Below, piece by piece: positions 17,855 through 27,304 of a stretch of DNA of 64,000 nucleotides. Origin of the DNA: Secundilactobacillus pentosiphilus (GTDB lineage: Bacteria > Bacillota > Bacilli > Lactobacillales > Lactobacillaceae). The notes beneath the pieces were generated by a model. It had not been told where the DNA came from. It worked only from the letters and a program-made list of their open reading frames with translations, and did no database searches. The stretch spans positions 46,609 through 110,608 of the forward strand of contig NZ_BCMI01000008.1 of assembly GCF_002217985.1 (NCBI RefSeq), written 5' to 3'. Position 1 is the first letter of the stretch. Every line of letters begins with the position of its first letter. The position numbers and the translations under genes were made by a program.

Positions 17855-19213
17855 ATGGCGGAGTCAAAACCACTGACGTCCAAAACGGCTGTTGCTATTG
17901 CGGCAACAACCAGGTTGCAGGATGAACGGCGACGGGTACTGGATCTGCTTTACCAGCCGATTCTAGGCGTTGCTGCTTATAGTCTGGCAACCGTGATGTG
18001 GCAGCAAGTGTCCTTAACGGCTGATTTGAAAGTCGAGGTCACGCACACTGACTTATTAGCACTGCTGAATATTAGTATGTCGACGCTTAAAGAATCACGT
18101 CAACGGCTGGAAGGCGCGGGGTTGTTACGCACCTTCGAAAATCAGCCCGACCGCTTGCCGGAGCTGATTTATGAGTTGCAGCAACCGGTCAGCGGTGAAA
18201 TGTTTTTCAAGGATGACCTGCTGAGCCTCTTGCTACTGGAAGTCGTGGGTGAACGGCAGTTTGACCGTCTGCGGCAGGCCTTTTTGCCGCGTCAGCTTAA
18301 ACGCGATAAGTGGCACGAAGTTTCGAAATCATTCTTAGACGTCTTTTCACTGGATAATCGGCTGATTGCCGCGCCGCCTAAGCTGATTGAGGCTACCAAA
18401 GCGGCTTTTTCTCAGGGTGATTCGTCAGTTGAACTAGAACAGCCTACTGCGTCGGACTTTGACTTTGGCCTGCTTTCTGATTTGCTGAAACGGTCGTACA
18501 CTGATCTGTCCGATCTTCGACAGTACCGCCAGTTGATCATCAATGAACACCTTTTGTACGGCATCGATGAGACGGAAATGGCGCGTTACATAGGCGATGC
18601 CACCAATTTAGCAACCAACAAACTCGATGCTGATCAGTTCAAACGAGCGATTGCGGCAGCTTATCAAAACGAGGCCCAAGCAGTCGTGTCGGCTAAGAAA
18701 AACGTGACCGCCGCTAAGTCCAGTGAGGGCACGGAGGAGGCTGCTTTGGTTGCGGCTGCTAAACAGTATGAGCCGATGGCTTTTCTGGCACAGATCAGGC
18801 AGCAGCAGGGCGGTTACGTGGCGAGCGGCGAGCAGCGAATCGTGGAACAGATCGCAAATAAGCAGATCTTTTCCAGTGCCGTGATCAATATTTTAATTTA
18901 CGAAGTTCTGATCGATTTGGATAATCCGACGATTACGCAGCGGCTGACCGATACGATTGCTAACCGCTGGGCACAAGACGGTGTTAAAACACCGGAAGAC
19001 GCCTTAGCTAGTATCCGTAAGTTTAAGGCGGAACGGGACAAACCGAAGAATTCCCGTCGTCGAAGAAGTACTAAAAATATTAAAGAAACACTGCCAGACT
19101 GGGCGAAAAATGATTATCAGCCCCAAAAGAAAAAAGCGTTGTCCCAGTCTGATCAGGATCAATTTAACGAGCAGCTGAATAAACTTAAAAAACTGCGGGA
19201 TGGAGGTGATTAG
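17855..19213 (+). CDS. dnaB: Replication initiation and membrane attachment protein DnaB
   Basis: This is the Firmicute DnaB, a co-loader that works with DnaD and DnaI to load the replicative helicase at oriC and at restart sites; it is not the E. coli DnaB helicase. The ~452-residue protein has an N-terminal winged-helix region and a C-terminal DnaB/DnaD-type helical domain (FLAQIRQQQGGYVASGEQRIVEQ). A basic tail (SRRRRSTKN) follows. An ATG at 17837 overlaps the nrdR stop. ATG 17855 has GGGG seven bases upstream and is preferred. dnaI follows immediately. Confidence 0.93.
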   Translation: MAESKPLTSKTAVAIAATTRLQDERRRVLDLLYQPILGVAAYSLATVMWQQVSLTADLKVEVTHTDLLALLNISMSTLKESRQRLEGAGLLRTFENQPDRLPELIYELQQPVSGEMFFKDDLLSLLLLEVVGERQFDRLRQAFLPRQLKRDKWHEVSKSFLDVFSLDNRLIAAPPKLIEATKAAFSQGDSSVELEQPTASDFDFGLLSDLLKRSYTDLSDLRQYRQLIINEHLLYGIDETEMARYIGDATNLATNKLDADQFKRAIAAAYQNEAQAVVSAKKNVTAAKSSEGTEEAALVAAAKQYEPMAFLAQIRQQQGGYVASGEQRIVEQIANKQIFSSAVINILIYEVLIDLDNPTITQRLTDTIANRWAQDGVKTPEDALASIRKFKAERDKPKNSRRRRSTKNIKETLPDWAKNDYQPQKKKALSQSDQDQFNEQLNKLKKLRDGGD

Positions 19214-19214
19214 T

Positions 19215-20147
19215 GTGGAAAATATCAGTGAGTCTATGAAACGATACATGGACCAACACCAACTCAATGCTAATTACCAAAAGCTGATGAATACTGTGTA
19301 TCAAGATGCCGACGTGCAGGCCTTTTTAAAGGCTCACGCTGATCAGCTGAATGCCGAGCAGATCGACCGGTCGTCAGCCAAACTGTATGAATATGTCAAC
19401 GAACGTAACAAATTAGCTAAGGGTGAAACGACCTTTGCACCGGGGTATGAACCGAAGCTGGTTTTGAATGACCACCTGGTCGAAGTGTCGTATCAACCAA
19501 CTGATGCCCAAAAAGAAAAGTTGAAAAAAGCGGCTTTGAAACGGCGGGTCAACGCCATTATGATGCCGAAACTGATTAAGAATGCCACTTTCGATAATTT
19601 CATCAACGATCCCGACCGTGCGCAAGCACTGCAAGCAGCGGTGAACTTTATCGAAGCTTATTCGAAGGATTCCAGTCACTTTCATCAGGGCCTTTACCTG
19701 TACGGCAGTTTTGGTGTGGGTAAGACGTACTTGCTCGGCGCCATTGCTAATCAGCTGGCAGACATGGGGATTAAGACGACTTTGGTGCATTTCCCGAGTT
19801 TTGCCGTGGAAATGAAGAACGCCATTGCCAGCAATCAGGTTGCGGGCCGGCTGGATGATGTCAAACGGGCACAAATTTTGATGATCGATGATATTGGGGC
19901 CGATGCCATGTCTGCATGGGTCCGTGATGATATTCTCGGCGTCATTTTGGAATACCGAATGCAAAATGAATTACCAACTTTTTTCTCGTCAAATTTCTCG
20001 ATGAAACAGTTAGAAACTGAGCATTTAGCAGAGACGCAAAAAGGCGACGTAGAGCCGTTGAAGGCCAAACGGCTAATGGAGCGGATTCGCTTCTTAGCTC
20101 AGGAGGTCGAAATGATCGGCGAGAATCGTCGGCAAAAAAAAAGTTGA
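19215..20147 (+). CDS. dnaI: Primosomal protein DnaI (helicase loader)
   Basis: DnaI is the AAA+ ATPase that delivers the replicative helicase to DNA. The N-terminal ~130 residues are the helicase-binding domain. The AAA+ core has Walker A GSFGVGKTYLLG near residue 163 and Walker B ILMIDDIGAD near 218. I chose GTG 19215 because GGAGGTGATT sits eight bases before it, whereas the ATG at 19200 would overlap that ribosome-binding site and the dnaB reading frame. The stop codon lies inside the -35 box of the thrS leader promoter. Confidence 0.95.
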   Translation: MENISESMKRYMDQHQLNANYQKLMNTVYQDADVQAFLKAHADQLNAEQIDRSSAKLYEYVNERNKLAKGETTFAPGYEPKLVLNDHLVEVSYQPTDAQKEKLKKAALKRRVNAIMMPKLIKNATFDNFINDPDRAQALQAAVNFIEAYSKDSSHFHQGLYLYGSFGVGKTYLLGAIANQLADMGIKTTLVHFPSFAVEMKNAIASNQVAGRLDDVKRAQILMIDDIGADAMSAWVRDDILGVILEYRMQNELPTFFSSNFSMKQLETEHLAETQKGDVEPLKAKRLMERIRFLAQEVEMIGENRRQKKS

Positions 20148-20173
20148 CAATTATTTTGTGAAGTGTTTATATA
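20144..20173 (+). promoter_or_regulatory. Promoter of thrS T-box transcript
   Basis: A perfect TTGACA (20144-20149) and TATATA (20168-20173) are separated by 18 bases. The -35 hexamer contains the dnaI stop codon, so the thrS transcription unit begins directly at the end of dnaI. Confidence 0.7.
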
Positions 20174-20179
20174 GGAATT

Positions 20180-20440
20180 GTACTAAATCAAATGAATTTC
20201 AAATGTCTGAAAGACATGACTTGGTTGAGCTTTCACAGAGAGAAGCACCACTTCTGGAAGTGCTTTGTCAGTGATTCTAAGTTACCACTTTCTCGAATGT
20301 GTGATGGATAATATCACATCGGCTGTCCCGTTATCACTGAATGAAGGTTTGGTTCGCAGTATGAATCAAATAAATTTCGGGTGGAACCGCGTAAACAACG
20401 TCCCGGTATGTACAGTAATGTGCATGCCGGGACTTTTTAT
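20180..20440 (+). promoter_or_regulatory. T-box riboswitch, threonine (thrS leader)
   Basis: The leader ends with the T-box sequence CGGGTGGAACCGCG (20378-20391), followed by a terminator hairpin (20399-20440; CGTCCCGG with CCGGGACG-type pairing and TTTTTAT). Upstream, a stem I with CAGAGAG and a GGAA apical region is visible. ACC at 20284-20286 followed by A is the likely specifier codon, matching threonine. Uncharged tRNA-Thr should stabilise the antiterminator and allow thrS expression. The 349-base gap 20148-20496 is accounted for by promoter, T-box and thrS ribosome-binding site. Confidence 0.9.
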
Positions 20441-20496
20441 TTACAAAGTTTTGTTAGATTGGGTGTTTGAAATATCAGAAAAAGGAGAAGATTAGA

Positions 20497-22440
20497 ATGG
20501 CAGATATCAAGATTGAGTTTCCAGATGGCAAGCAAAAAGAATTTGGTGCAGATCAAACAACCAAAGACGTCGCTGAATCAATTTCCGTTAGCTTAGCTAA
20601 GAAAGCCGTTGCCGGCAAACTTAACGGCAAACTGATTGATTTAAATGCCCCTTTGAAGCACGACGGCAAGATTGAAGTTGTTGCAAGTGACAGTGAAGAC
20701 GGTTTATCCGTATTACGTGAATCCGTTGCTTTACTGGCAAAAGTTGCTTTGAAGGAAAGCTTCCCATCAATCGAATTTGGTGAAGAAGTTGGAGATGAAA
20801 AAGGCTTCTACATTGATACTGATAAGGAAGATGGTCAGGTCAGTGCTGATTCATTACCCGCCATTTCTGATAAGGTTCAAGCCTTTATTAACCAAAAAGC
20901 ACCAATCAAACATATTTCAATGAGCAAAGCTGATGCACTGAAGAAGCTTGATGGTACTTCATACGAAGCAAAGCTTGTTCAAGACAGTGACGAAGAAGAA
21001 GTTTCATTCTACGAAATTGATGGTGTTCAAGTCTTAGCAAGCGGCGTTGCCTTTGAAAACGCTGGCGACATCAAGTACTTCCGTCTTCTATCAGTTGCTG
21101 GTGCTTACTTTGAAGGTAAGTCATCTAACCCAATGTTACAACGGATTTACGGTACTGCCTTTTACAAGCAAGCCGATCTTGATGCTGACTTACAACAACG
21201 TCAAGAAGCACGTGAACATGACCACCGTGTAATTGGGAACGACCTGGACTTGTTCTTCGTTGATCCTAAAGCCGGTGCCGGTCTTCCATACTGGATGCCA
21301 AATGGTGCTACGATTCGTCGTACTGTTGAACGTTACATTATTGATAAAGAAGTTGCCGATGGTTACGAACACGTTTATACCCCAGTTCTTGCTAACCTTG
21401 ACCTTTACAAGACTTCAGGTCACTGGGATCACTACCGTGACGACATGTTCCCACCAATGGACATGGGCGATGGCGAAATGCTTGAATTACGGCCTATGAA
21501 CTGCCCAAGCCATATTCAAATTTACAACCGTCACATTCGTTCTTACCGTGAATTACCATTACGGATCGCTGAATTAGGGATGATGCACCGTTACGAAAAA
21601 TCAGGTGCCCTATCAGGTTTGCAACGTGTTCGTGAAATGACTTTGAACGATGGCCACACTTTCGTTGCTCTGGATCAAGTTCAAGACGAATTCAAGAAGA
21701 TCTTGAAGCTGATCATGGACGTCTACAAGGACTTCAACATTAACGATTACAGCTTCCGTCTTTCATACCGTGATCCTAAGAACACTAAGAAGTACTTTGA
21801 TGATGACGAAATGTGGAACCGCAGTCAAAAGATGCTCAAGGGCGCCATGGATGACCTTGGCCTTGACTACTACGAAGCCGAAGGTGAAGCTGCATTCTAC
21901 GGTCCTAAGCTGGATATCCAGACCAAGACTGCTTTGGGCAACGACGAAACGATGTCAACTATTCAATTAGACTTCATGTTACCAGCACGATTCGATTTGA
22001 AGTACGTCGGTGCTGATGGTGAAAACCACCGTCCAGTTATGATTCACCGTGGGATTGTTGGTACTATGGAACGATTCATTGCTTACTTGACGGAAATCTA
22101 CAAGGGTGCTTTCCCAACTTGGTTAGCTCCTAAGCAAGTTAAGATTATCCCAGTTAGTGATGACAAGCATGGTGACTACGCTGACAGCTTCAGCAAGAGC
22201 TTGAGATCAGCTGGTGTTCGTGCCGAAGTTGACCACCGTGGTGAAAAGATGAACTACTTGATCCGTGATGCCCAGACGCACAAGATTCCATATACGTTAG
22301 TTGTTGGTGATGACGAAGTTGCTAACAAGTCCGTCAGTGTCCGTGAATATGGTGAAGACAAGAGTGAATCCATGAGTGCAGACCAATTTAAGGACAAGGT
22401 TTTGGATGACATTGCACATTACAGTAACTACAAAGGATAG
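20497..22440 (+). CDS. thrS: Threonine--tRNA ligase
   Basis: ThrRS charges tRNA-Thr. The 647-residue protein shows the N-terminal TGS domain ([16 protein letters not shown]), the editing domain and the class II catalytic core, with [12 protein letters not shown] carrying the zinc-binding cysteine, FRLSYRD, and [13 protein letters not shown] as motif 3. A C-terminal anticodon-binding domain ([15 protein letters not shown]) follows. ATG 20497 is preceded by AAAGGAGAAG; an in-frame ATG ten codons upstream is not needed. Codon use is strongly biased toward preferred codons, as expected for a highly expressed gene. Confidence 0.98.
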   Translation: MADIKIEFPDGKQKEFGADQTTKDVAESISVSLAKKAVAGKLNGKLIDLNAPLKHDGKIEVVASDSEDGLSVLRESVALLAKVALKESFPSIEFGEEVGDEKGFYIDTDKEDGQVSADSLPAISDKVQAFINQKAPIKHISMSKADALKKLDGTSYEAKLVQDSDEEEVSFYEIDGVQVLASGVAFENAGDIKYFRLLSVAGAYFEGKSSNPMLQRIYGTAFYKQADLDADLQQRQEAREHDHRVIGNDLDLFFVDPKAGAGLPYWMPNGATIRRTVERYIIDKEVADGYEHVYTPVLANLDLYKTSGHWDHYRDDMFPPMDMGDGEMLELRPMNCPSHIQIYNRHIRSYRELPLRIAELGMMHRYEKSGALSGLQRVREMTLNDGHTFVALDQVQDEFKKILKLIMDVYKDFNINDYSFRLSYRDPKNTKKYFDDDEMWNRSQKMLKGAMDDLGLDYYEAEGEAAFYGPKLDIQTKTALGNDETMSTIQLDFMLPARFDLKYVGADGENHRPVMIHRGIVGTMERFIAYLTEIYKGAFPTWLAPKQVKIIPVSDDKHGDYADSFSKSLRSAGVRAEVDHRGEKMNYLIRDAQTHKIPYTLVVGDDEVANKSVSVREYGEDKSESMSADQFKDKVLDDIAHYSNYKG

Positions 22441-22458
22441 TCAATTTTGAAAAGTAGC

Positions 22459-22486
22459 TTGACACACGAAATAATAGGGATATACT
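22459..22486 (+). promoter_or_regulatory. Promoter of infC-rpmI-rplT operon
   Basis: TTGACA (22459-22464), a 16-base spacer and TATACT (22481-22486) form a near-consensus sigma-A promoter, about 240 bases before infC. This leaves a long structured leader. Confidence 0.75.
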
Positions 22487-22559
22487 TATTATTCGTGAGC
22501 TTAAGCCAAGTGATTTGACTAATATTTCCTATCATGGTATATTGGTTGAGTTGGAAAAT

Positions 22560-22685
22560 GTAAGTAGAAGCACCCGCTTCTCGCCTCGTGGTTAACACTG
22601 CCTGGCCGATACGTAAATAAACCAAACCTGAGAAGGCTTTGGGAATTTAACGGGTGCGCATTGCGTGCCCGTTATTTGTTTGGGT
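22560..22685 (+). promoter_or_regulatory. L20-type ribosomal protein leader
   Basis: The segment matches the known L20 leader class of Firmicute infC operons: a CTTCTCGCC...GGCCGATACGTAAATAAACC...GAGAAGG arrangement upstream of a terminator. CTTCTC (22577-22582) pairs with GAGAAG (22630-22635). GCACCCG (22570-22576) is complementary to CGGGTGC (22651-22657), which is also the left arm of the terminator hairpin (22649-22682, AACGGG...CCCGTT). These pairings are mutually exclusive and fit attenuation by excess L20. The gene-free gap 22441-22732 holds only this leader and the promoter. Confidence 0.82.
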
Positions 22686-22732
22686 AAGACTTACGTTTCA
22701 TTGTTTTCAAAATCACTCGGAGGTGAATGACC

Positions 22733-23248
22733 ATAGCAAACGATATGATGGTTAACGAAGGAATCCGCGCTCGCGAAGTACGGTTGATCGGTAATAAAGG
22801 CGAACAACTGGGCATTAAGAGTAAGCGGGATGCGCTTCAACTGGCTGAAGATGCAGACTTGGATCTTGTTTTAGTGGCAGCGAAAGCAAAGCCACCGGTT
22901 GCCCGGATCATGGATTACGGGAAGTACCGTTTCGAGATGCAAAAGAAGCAGCGTGAGGCCCGTAAGAAGCAAAAGGTCGTTAGCGTTAAGGAAGTTCGCT
23001 TAAGTCCATCAATTGATACGAATGATTTCAATACGAAGCTGAAGAATGCTAAGAAGTTCTTGGCTAAGGGCGAAAAAGTTCGTGTTTCAATTCGATTTAA
23101 GGGTCGGGCAATTACCCATAAGGATATTGGTCGTCAAGTCTTGAACCGGATGGCTGAAGAAACAAACGATGTTGCGACCGTTGAACAGCGTCCTAAGATG
23201 GATGGGCGGAGTATGTTTCTGATGCTTGCACCAAAAAAAGAAGACTAG
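22733..23248 (+). CDS. infC: Translation initiation factor IF-3
   Basis: IF-3 binds the 30S subunit, prevents premature 50S joining and rejects non-standard start codons. The 171-residue protein has both domains ([15 protein letters not shown] at the N-terminus; [20 protein letters not shown] in the C-domain). The ribosome-binding site GGAGG (22719-22723) is nine bases from ATA 22733 but only three from ATG 22727. I therefore take ATA as the start, consistent with the rare start codons that let IF-3 repress its own synthesis. The ATG start would add two residues. rpmI and rplT follow in the usual order. Confidence 0.95.
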   Translation: MANDMMVNEGIRAREVRLIGNKGEQLGIKSKRDALQLAEDADLDLVLVAAKAKPPVARIMDYGKYRFEMQKKQREARKKQKVVSVKEVRLSPSIDTNDFNTKLKNAKKFLAKGEKVRVSIRFKGRAITHKDIGRQVLNRMAEETNDVATVEQRPKMDGRSMFLMLAPKKED

Positions 23249-23278
23249 TTGTTTAGTATTTGAGGAGGATTTTCGATT

Positions 23279-23476
23279 ATGCCAAAGATGAAGACAAACC
23301 GCGCCAGTGCCAAGCGTTTTAAAGTAACTGCTAATGGTGGTATCAAGAGTGCGAATGCTTACACGAGTCACCGTTTCCACGGGAAGACCAAGAAGCAACG
23401 TCGTCAATTACGTGGGACTTCAATGATGAAATCAGACACGATTAAGAAAACTTATCGTCAATTACTGCAAAAGTAA
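23279..23476 (+). CDS. rpmI: 50S ribosomal protein L35
   Basis: The 65-residue basic protein begins [17 protein letters not shown] and contains the L35 signature through [17 protein letters not shown]. It is a late-assembly component of the large subunit. AGGAGGA precedes the ATG. It lies between infC and rplT, and the three genes share the L20-controlled leader. Confidence 0.98.
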   Translation: MPKMKTNRASAKRFKVTANGGIKSANAYTSHRFHGKTKKQRRQLRGTSMMKSDTIKKTYRQLLQK

Positions 23477-23546
23477 TCTGACAATTGTTTCATAAATTTA
23501 ATCGTTGAAAAACGATGATAACCGTAAGTATTAGGAGGAATTTAAT

Positions 23547-23900
23547 ATGCCACGAGTAAAAGGTGGAACAGTTACACGCGCACGTCACAAAAAGATTCTT
23601 AAATTAGCTAAAGGCTACCGTGGTTCAAAGCACCGTTTGTTTAAGGTTGCTAAGGACCAAGTAATGAAGGGTCGCCAATATGCTTTCCGTGACCGGAAGG
23701 CCAACAAGCGTAACTTCCGTCGTCTTTGGATTGCACGGATCAACGCTGCAGCCCGTATGAACGGTTTAAGCTACAGCAAGATGATGTTTGGCTTGAAGCA
23801 AGCAAACGTTGAAGTTAACCGTAAGATGCTGGCTGACTTAGCTGTTAACGATGCTGATGCTTTCAAGGCATTAGCTGACGAAGCAAAAAAGGCATTATAA
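23547..23900 (+). CDS. rplT: 50S ribosomal protein L20
   Basis: The 117-residue protein begins [19 protein letters not shown] and has the long basic N-terminal helix and conserved [18 protein letters not shown] of L20. L20 is essential for early 50S assembly and is the likely repressor acting on the leader at 22560-22685. AGGAGGAA precedes the ATG, and a terminator follows at once. Confidence 0.98.
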   Translation: MPRVKGGTVTRARHKKILKLAKGYRGSKHRLFKVAKDQVMKGRQYAFRDRKANKRNFRRLWIARINAAARMNGLSYSKMMFGLKQANVEVNRKMLADLAVNDADAFKALADEAKKAL

Positions 23901-23910
23901 TTTAAACCTA

Positions 23911-23950
23911 AACGAGGCTGGATGAAGACTTCCAACCTCGTTTTTGTTTT
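23911..23950 (+). terminator. Terminator of infC-rpmI-rplT operon
   Basis: AACGAGGCTGGA and TCCAACCTCGTT form a ~11-bp stem with one bulge, followed by TTTTGTTTT. Confidence 0.88.
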
Positions 23951-24036
23951 ATTCGAAAGAGATGCGCTATAATCATAGTATTATAGGAAGAAATCTCGTA
24001 TAATAAACTCTCAGTATAGGGATAAAGGAGTCTGTA

Positions 24037-24579
24037 ATGTTAGCACAGTTTACACCAACTTGGATGATTAATGAGACCTATGATATTAATCCACAGCAGT
24101 TGAAACAATTAGGTGTCAAGGTTGTTTTAACGGATCTTGATAACACACTGATTGCATGGAATAATCCCTATGGAACTGAAGAGCTCCGAGAATGGATGAC
24201 AGCACTGGAACGTGAGAATATTCAGTTGGTCGTTGTGTCGAACAATTCCCATCGTCGGGTAAAAAAGGCGGTAGCGCCCTTGCAGCTTCCCTTTATTTCA
24301 CGTGCGTTAAAACCATTTTCGGGTGGTATTCGACGGGCGATGCGTCAATATCACGTCACTCAAAGTGAAGTTGTAATGGTTGGCGATCAGCTTTTAACGG
24401 ATGTGGCTGCCGCTAATTTTAGCGGGATCCGCAGTATTTTGGTCAGACCAATTATTGAAAGCGATGCGTGGAACACTCGGATCAATCGTTTTTTCGAGCG
24501 ATTTGTGATGTCCGCAATGCGTAAAAAGCACCCAGAACTCAAGTTTCGAAAGGACTTAATCAATGAGCGAAACAAATAA
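24037..24579 (+). CDS. yqeG: YqeG family HAD IIIA-type phosphatase
   Basis: The 180-residue protein has the HAD-superfamily motif I VLTDLDNTLIAW with nucleophile Asp and acid Asp, a motif II serine (VVVSNN), and a motif IV MVGDQLLTDV. YqeG-type phosphatases (related to mitochondrial Gep4 phosphatidylglycerophosphatase) open a conserved Firmicute cluster with yqeH. The 3' end overlaps yqeH by 17 bases, indicating translational coupling. Substrate is not certain. Confidence 0.92.
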   Translation: MLAQFTPTWMINETYDINPQQLKQLGVKVVLTDLDNTLIAWNNPYGTEELREWMTALERENIQLVVVSNNSHRRVKKAVAPLQLPFISRALKPFSGGIRRAMRQYHVTQSEVVMVGDQLLTDVAAANFSGIRSILVRPIIESDAWNTRINRFFERFVMSAMRKKHPELKFRKDLINERNK

Positions 24580-25702
24580 AGATGAAGTATTAGTTGACGG
24601 TGAAGCCGTGTATTGTATCGGTTGCGGCGCTAAAATTCAAACCACTGATAAAGACCGTCCGGGTTACACACCGAAGTCGGCTTTGGATAAAGGATTGGAA
24701 ACGGGTGAGTTGTACTGCCAGAGATGTTTTAGACTGCGGCACTACAACGAAATTGTCCCGGTTGGGTTAACGGATGATGATTTTCTACGGTTGCTGACCC
24801 AAATTCGTGATGCTAACGCTTTGATCGTTTACGTCGTCGATATCTTTGACTTCAACGGTTCAGTCATTCCTGGGCTGCACCGGTTTGTTGGGGATAACCC
24901 CGTGATGTTAGTGGGGAACAAGGAAGATTTACTGCCAAGTTCACTGCGACGTTCAAAGTTGCGTGACTGGTTGCGTCAACGCGCTAACGAACAAGGACTT
25001 CGGCCAATCGACGTTTCGCTGCTCTCAGCTAAGACCAATCAGTCAGTGGACCAGTTCTTGGATAAGGTTGAAAAGCACCGTGATAACCGTGATGTGTACA
25101 TCGTGGGTGTCACCAACGTGGGGAAGTCAACCCTGATCAACCAGATCATTCGACGCAGTACCGGCGCCAAGGACGTGATCACCACGTCCCGTTTCCCGGG
25201 CACAACGTTGGATAAGATCGAAATTCCGCTGGATGATGACCACGTTTTAGTGGATACGCCAGGGATCATTCATCCATCACAGATGGCACACTATTTGTCC
25301 GGTAAAGAACTAAAAATCGTGACACCGCAAAAGCAGATCAAGCCGAAAGTTTATCAGTTAAACGATCAGCAAACGGTTTTCTTAGCCGGTGTTGCACGTT
25401 TTGATTACGTTTCGGGACCCAAACACGGATTTACGGTCTACGTTGAAAACAATTTGCCATTGCACCGTACTAAACTAGAGAACGCCGATAACTTTTACAG
25501 TAAGCACGTTGGTGACTTGCTGACACCGCCGGAGAGTCCGGACAATGACCTGCCACCGCTGGTAAGACACGAATTTAAGATCACCGAAAAAAGTGACCTC
25601 GTGTTTGAAGGCTTAGGCTGGATCACGGTTCCCGCAGGGGTAGTCGTTGCCGGCTACGCGCCAGAAGGTGTCGGTGTTGTGGTTCGTCGAGCAATGATAT
25701 AA
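24563..25702 (+). CDS. yqeH: Ribosome biogenesis GTPase YqeH
   Basis: YqeH is a circularly permuted GTPase required for 30S assembly. The 379-residue protein starts with a zinc finger (CIGCG and CQRC). The G motifs are in permuted order: G4 VGNKEDL near residue 115, G5 LLSAKT, then G1 GVTNVGKSTLIN near 182 and G3 DTPG. A C-terminal RNA-binding domain follows. The start overlaps yqeG, and yhbY follows 12 bases later. Confidence 0.96.
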   Translation: MSETNKDEVLVDGEAVYCIGCGAKIQTTDKDRPGYTPKSALDKGLETGELYCQRCFRLRHYNEIVPVGLTDDDFLRLLTQIRDANALIVYVVDIFDFNGSVIPGLHRFVGDNPVMLVGNKEDLLPSSLRRSKLRDWLRQRANEQGLRPIDVSLLSAKTNQSVDQFLDKVEKHRDNRDVYIVGVTNVGKSTLINQIIRRSTGAKDVITTSRFPGTTLDKIEIPLDDDHVLVDTPGIIHPSQMAHYLSGKELKIVTPQKQIKPKVYQLNDQQTVFLAGVARFDYVSGPKHGFTVYVENNLPLHRTKLENADNFYSKHVGDLLTPPESPDNDLPPLVRHEFKITEKSDLVFEGLGWITVPAGVVVAGYAPEGVGVVVRRAMI

Positions 25703-25714
25703 GGAGAAATTAAT

Positions 25715-26029
25715 TTGAAGTTAAAAGGAAAACAAAAACGGTTTTTGCGTGCCCAGGCACACCATTTAAACCCGATTTTTTCGGTGGGTAAAAACGGGCT
25801 TAACCAAACGTGGTTAGCTCAGTTGGACGGTGCGCTTCAGAAGCGTGAACTCATCAAGATCAATCTGCAGCAAAGTGCTGACGAGACGGTTGAAGAAGTA
25901 CAGGCCTACATTGAAGACAACACCCCCATTCAAGTTGTCCAAACCATTGGCCGGGTACTGGTTTTATTCCAGCCGGCATCTGAAGAGAAATATCAGGATC
26001 TTTCATTACAAGTAAAAAAATTAGCGTAA
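25715..26029 (+). CDS. yhbY: Ribosome assembly RNA-binding protein YhbY
   Basis: The 104-residue CRM-domain protein reads LKGKQKRFLRAQAHHLNPIF and contains the GKNGL loop (VGKNGLNQTWL) typical of this family, which binds pre-50S particles. The start codon is TTG at 25715 with AAGGAGA upstream. It lies between yqeH and nadD in the conserved cluster. Confidence 0.95.
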   Translation: MKLKGKQKRFLRAQAHHLNPIFSVGKNGLNQTWLAQLDGALQKRELIKINLQQSADETVEEVQAYIEDNTPIQVVQTIGRVLVLFQPASEEKYQDLSLQVKKLA

Positions 26030-26055
26030 TTATTTTGAAGTAAGGGGAAATCAGG

Positions 26056-26688
26056 ATGGTTAAGGTAGTTGAGCAGACGAAAACGAAGGTTGTTGAACAG
26101 CTCGCAGCCACCGTTAAGAAAAAAAGGATCGGTATTCTTGGTGGCACGTTTAATCCACCGCACATCGGGCATTTGATCATGGCTGATCAAGTGATGACAC
26201 AGTTAGGACTTGACCGGGTTTTGTTTATGCCGGATGCTAACCCGCCGCACGTCGACCGGAAAGTGGCAATTGATGCCAGTGACCGGGTTAAAATGGTGTC
26301 AGCCAGTATCGCGGATAACCCCAATTTTGGAATTGAACTGGCTGAAATTCAGCGGGGTGGAATCAGTTACACCTATGACACGATGCTGGAACTGAAGCGT
26401 AAGCACCCTGAAAACGAATACTACTTTATTATTGGCGGTGACATGGTCGATTATTTGCCGAAATGGTACCGAATCGATGATTTAGTCAAGCTGGTGCAAT
26501 TTGTCGGTGTTCGTCGCGAAAATTACCCGGTAACCTCTAAATACCCAGTTCTCTGGGTGGACATTCCCTTAATTGATATTAGTTCTACCATGATTCGCAG
26601 CCGAATCAGACAGGGACAATCTATCAGGTACTTCGTGAAGGATGCAGTAGCGAAGTATATTAAGGAGCGACAGTTATATCATGAGTGA
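26056..26688 (+). CDS. nadD: Nicotinate-nucleotide adenylyltransferase
   Basis: NadD converts nicotinate mononucleotide to deamido-NAD in NAD synthesis. The 210-residue protein carries ILGGTFNPPHIGHL near residue 33 with the HxGH nucleotidyl-transfer motif, and the ISSTMIRSRI motif near the C-terminus. The ~25-residue N-terminal extension before the Rossmann strand (VEQTKTKVVEQLAATVKKK) is common in lactobacilli. The 3' end overlaps yqeK by eight bases. Confidence 0.96.
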   Translation: MVKVVEQTKTKVVEQLAATVKKKRIGILGGTFNPPHIGHLIMADQVMTQLGLDRVLFMPDANPPHVDRKVAIDASDRVKMVSASIADNPNFGIELAEIQRGGISYTYDTMLELKRKHPENEYYFIIGGDMVDYLPKWYRIDDLVKLVQFVGVRRENYPVTSKYPVLWVDIPLIDISSTMIRSRIRQGQSIRYFVKDAVAKYIKERQLYHE

Positions 26689-27292
26689 AGAAGTAACGTA
26701 TTCGGGTCGGTATACGGCTGATAGTCGTGAGCAGCTACTGGCTAAAATTGCTAAGCAGTTAAAGCCTGCCCGGTTTGCTCACGTCCAGCGGGTCGAACAG
26801 ACCGCGGTCAAGTTAGCAAAACAGTATGGCGTTGAAGTTGAAAAAGCTTCGATTGCTGGTTTAGTTCATGATTACGCCAAACAGCGTCCTGATGAGGACT
26901 TTATTGCAGCCATTCATCACTACCAGCTGGATCCTGATTTAGTGAACTGGAACAATGCCATTTGGCATGGTCTTGTAGGAGCTGAACTGATTAAAGCTGA
27001 ATTGGGCATTGCTGACGAAGATATCCTGGATGCTGTGCGTTACCACACGACCGGGAACCGTTACATGACCAAACTGGCGCAGATTATTTATATGGCTGAC
27101 TATATTGAACCGGCTCGTGATTTCGACGGGGTCGAAAAAGCACGCTTACTGACCTCTCAGAACCTTGAATTGGCAGTGGCCTATCAGACCAAACATACGC
27201 TGCTGTACCTGCTGGAAAATAATCAGCGTATTTACCCGAAAACAATTGAGACTTACAACGCTTGGGTTCCTCAAAGCGGATTGAAAGATTAA
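26681..27292 (+). CDS. yqeK: HD-domain hydrolase YqeK (Ap4A hydrolase family)
   Basis: The 203-residue protein shows the HD-domain metal ligands: RFAHVQRVE, the HD pair in GLVHDYAK, a later YHTTGN and the terminal aspartate in YMADYIEP. YqeK-type enzymes cleave diadenosine tetraphosphate symmetrically to ADP. Translation overlaps nadD and rsfS follows 12 bases later, as in other Firmicutes. Confidence 0.94.
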   Translation: MSEEVTYSGRYTADSREQLLAKIAKQLKPARFAHVQRVEQTAVKLAKQYGVEVEKASIAGLVHDYAKQRPDEDFIAAIHHYQLDPDLVNWNNAIWHGLVGAELIKAELGIADEDILDAVRYHTTGNRYMTKLAQIIYMADYIEPARDFDGVEKARLLTSQNLELAVAYQTKHTLLYLLENNQRIYPKTIETYNAWVPQSGLKD

Positions 27293-27304
27293 CGGAGGTA
27301 TTTA

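Noticed and set aside
20265..20495. 76-codon frame upstream of thrS
   Set aside because: It lies inside the Thr T-box and its terminator, and its codons follow RNA structure rather than protein conservation.
22428..22625. 65-codon minus-strand frame between thrS and infC
   Set aside because: It overlaps the infC promoter and L20 leader, with no ribosome-binding site or recognisable protein.
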